Part shown: positions 63,679 through 64,000 of the stretch, piece by piece
How positions within the stretch are numbered: the first letter of the stretch is position 1
Layout: each line of letters starts with the position of its first letter
NCBI RefSeq assembly: GCF_900101095.1
Contig: NZ_FNFM01000004.1
Location: 248,001 to 312,000 of the forward strand
Direction of reading: 5' to 3'
Source: Actinopolyspora mzabensis
GTDB lineage: Bacteria; Actinomycetota; Actinomycetes; Mycobacteriales; Pseudonocardiaceae
DNA length: 64,000 nt
Made by a program: the position numbers and the translations under genes
Notes under the pieces: model-generated
What the model saw: the letters and a program-made list of their open reading frames with translations, nothing else
Told to the model about the DNA's origin: nothing
Database searches by the model: none

Positions 63679-64000
63679 TCAGTTCGCGGGCGGTTTGTCG
63701 CGCAGCACGCAGGTCAACCGTGCCGAGCAGGTACGTTTGTCGCACTCGTCGGTGATGACGATCTCGAACGTGGCCGTGGCACCACCCCGGTGCAGCGGCG
63801 TCGCCACCCCGGTCACCGTGCCGTCGGTCGCCGCCCGGTGGTGGGTGCACGACAGTTCCAACCCCACCGCGATCCGATCCGCTCCCGCGTGCAGCGCCGC
63901 CGCGATGGAGCCGAGCTGCTCGGCCAGCACCGCGTTGGCGCCACCGTGCAGCAGCCCGTAGGGCTGCCGATTTCCCGCCACCGGCATGGTTCCGACCACA
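63679..64000 (-). CDS. PaaI-family thioesterase, C-terminal part (cut by window edge)
   Basis: Hotdog-fold thioesterase. The visible 106 residues begin at the window edge with VAGNRQPYGLLHGGANAVLAEQLGSIAA, the active-site helix with His-Gly-Gly and Glu, then GLELSCTHHRAA and GGATATFEIVI. Family members have about 20-40 residues before this point, so the true start is outside the window. The Met near 63999 is probably internal. Menaquinone-pathway or acyl-CoA thioesterase activity are the usual roles. Confidence 0.83.
   Translation of the reverse strand, partial: VVGTMPVAGNRQPYGLLHGGANAVLAEQLGSIAAALHAGADRIAVGLELSCTHHRAATDGTVTGVATPLHRGGATATFEIVITDECDKRTCSARLTCVLRDKPPAN

Overview
The window is high-GC actinobacterial DNA: G/C-rich third codon positions, many GTG and some TTG starts, many ATGA stop-start overlaps, ROK, DeoR, IclR, GntR, TetR, MarR and HxlR regulators, a CebR-type operator, and a PdtaR-type ANTAR regulator beside a tRNA. 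The dimethylglycine oxidase, the heterotetrameric sarcosine oxidase and the indigoidine-synthetase-type NRPS point to a Pseudonocardiales-like soil or salt-habitat actinomycete (for example an Actinopolyspora or Saccharopolyspora relative). That placement is inference.

Layout. (1) 1-407: 5' part of a secreted AA10 chitin/cellulose monooxygenase under a perfect CebR-like box. (2) 915-13299: a specialised-metabolism region. It holds an orphan OmpR-type regulator, a stand-alone ACP, a frameshifted Sfp-type PPTase, a broken flavin reductase, a TrpF-like protein lacking the catalytic Cys, a eukaryote-like uracil phosphoribosyltransferase, an indigoidine-synthetase-type NRPS (A with inserted oxidase, T, TE), a PptA-like tautomerase, a PsuG/IndA C-glycosidase, a MarR repressor with its repeat operator, an EamA exporter and an NmrA-like reductase. 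Together they look like a route from glutamine to an azaquinone or C-nucleoside (indigoidine/minimycin logic) with additions I do not recognise. (3) 13743-17754: a fructose PTS operon (fruR-fruK-EIIA-EIIBC-HPr). (4) 18390-22075: DUF3516-type helicase, Ohr and an NmtR-like metal sensor. (5) 22157-34720: methyl-group catabolism. Dimethylglycine oxidase, a DmdA/GcvT-like protein, a MetF-like reductase and formate-THF ligase are on the minus strand, a GntR regulator is between, and soxBDAG is on the plus strand. This fits stepwise betaine to dimethylglycine to sarcosine to glycine breakdown with recovery of C1 units on folate. (6) 35055-44223: assorted genes (two IclR regulators, universal stress protein, MetE-core protein, two hotdog/gamma-carbonic-anhydrase genes, HxlR/MFS pair). 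(7) 44220-57165: xylose and xylo-oligosaccharide use: xylB, xylA, secreted GH3, ROK repressor, GH31, an ABC importer without its ATPase, and the stub of a LacI repressor between two copies of its likely operator. (8) 57430-64000: LtrA gene interrupted by one amber codon, FAD monooxygenase/TetR pair, a large acidic unknown gene, a tRNA with CAA anticodon but a class I body, pdtaR, and a thioesterase cut by the window edge.

The strongest candidate for something new is the 4148-12369 gene set: indigoidine synthetase plus PsuG/IndA plus UPRT resembles the minimycin pathway, but it carries an active-site-altered TrpF homologue and a tautomerase and lacks the usual phosphatase. Four genes in the window are visibly broken (PPTase, flavin reductase, LacI, LtrA), three of them next to intact genes they would be expected to serve or control.
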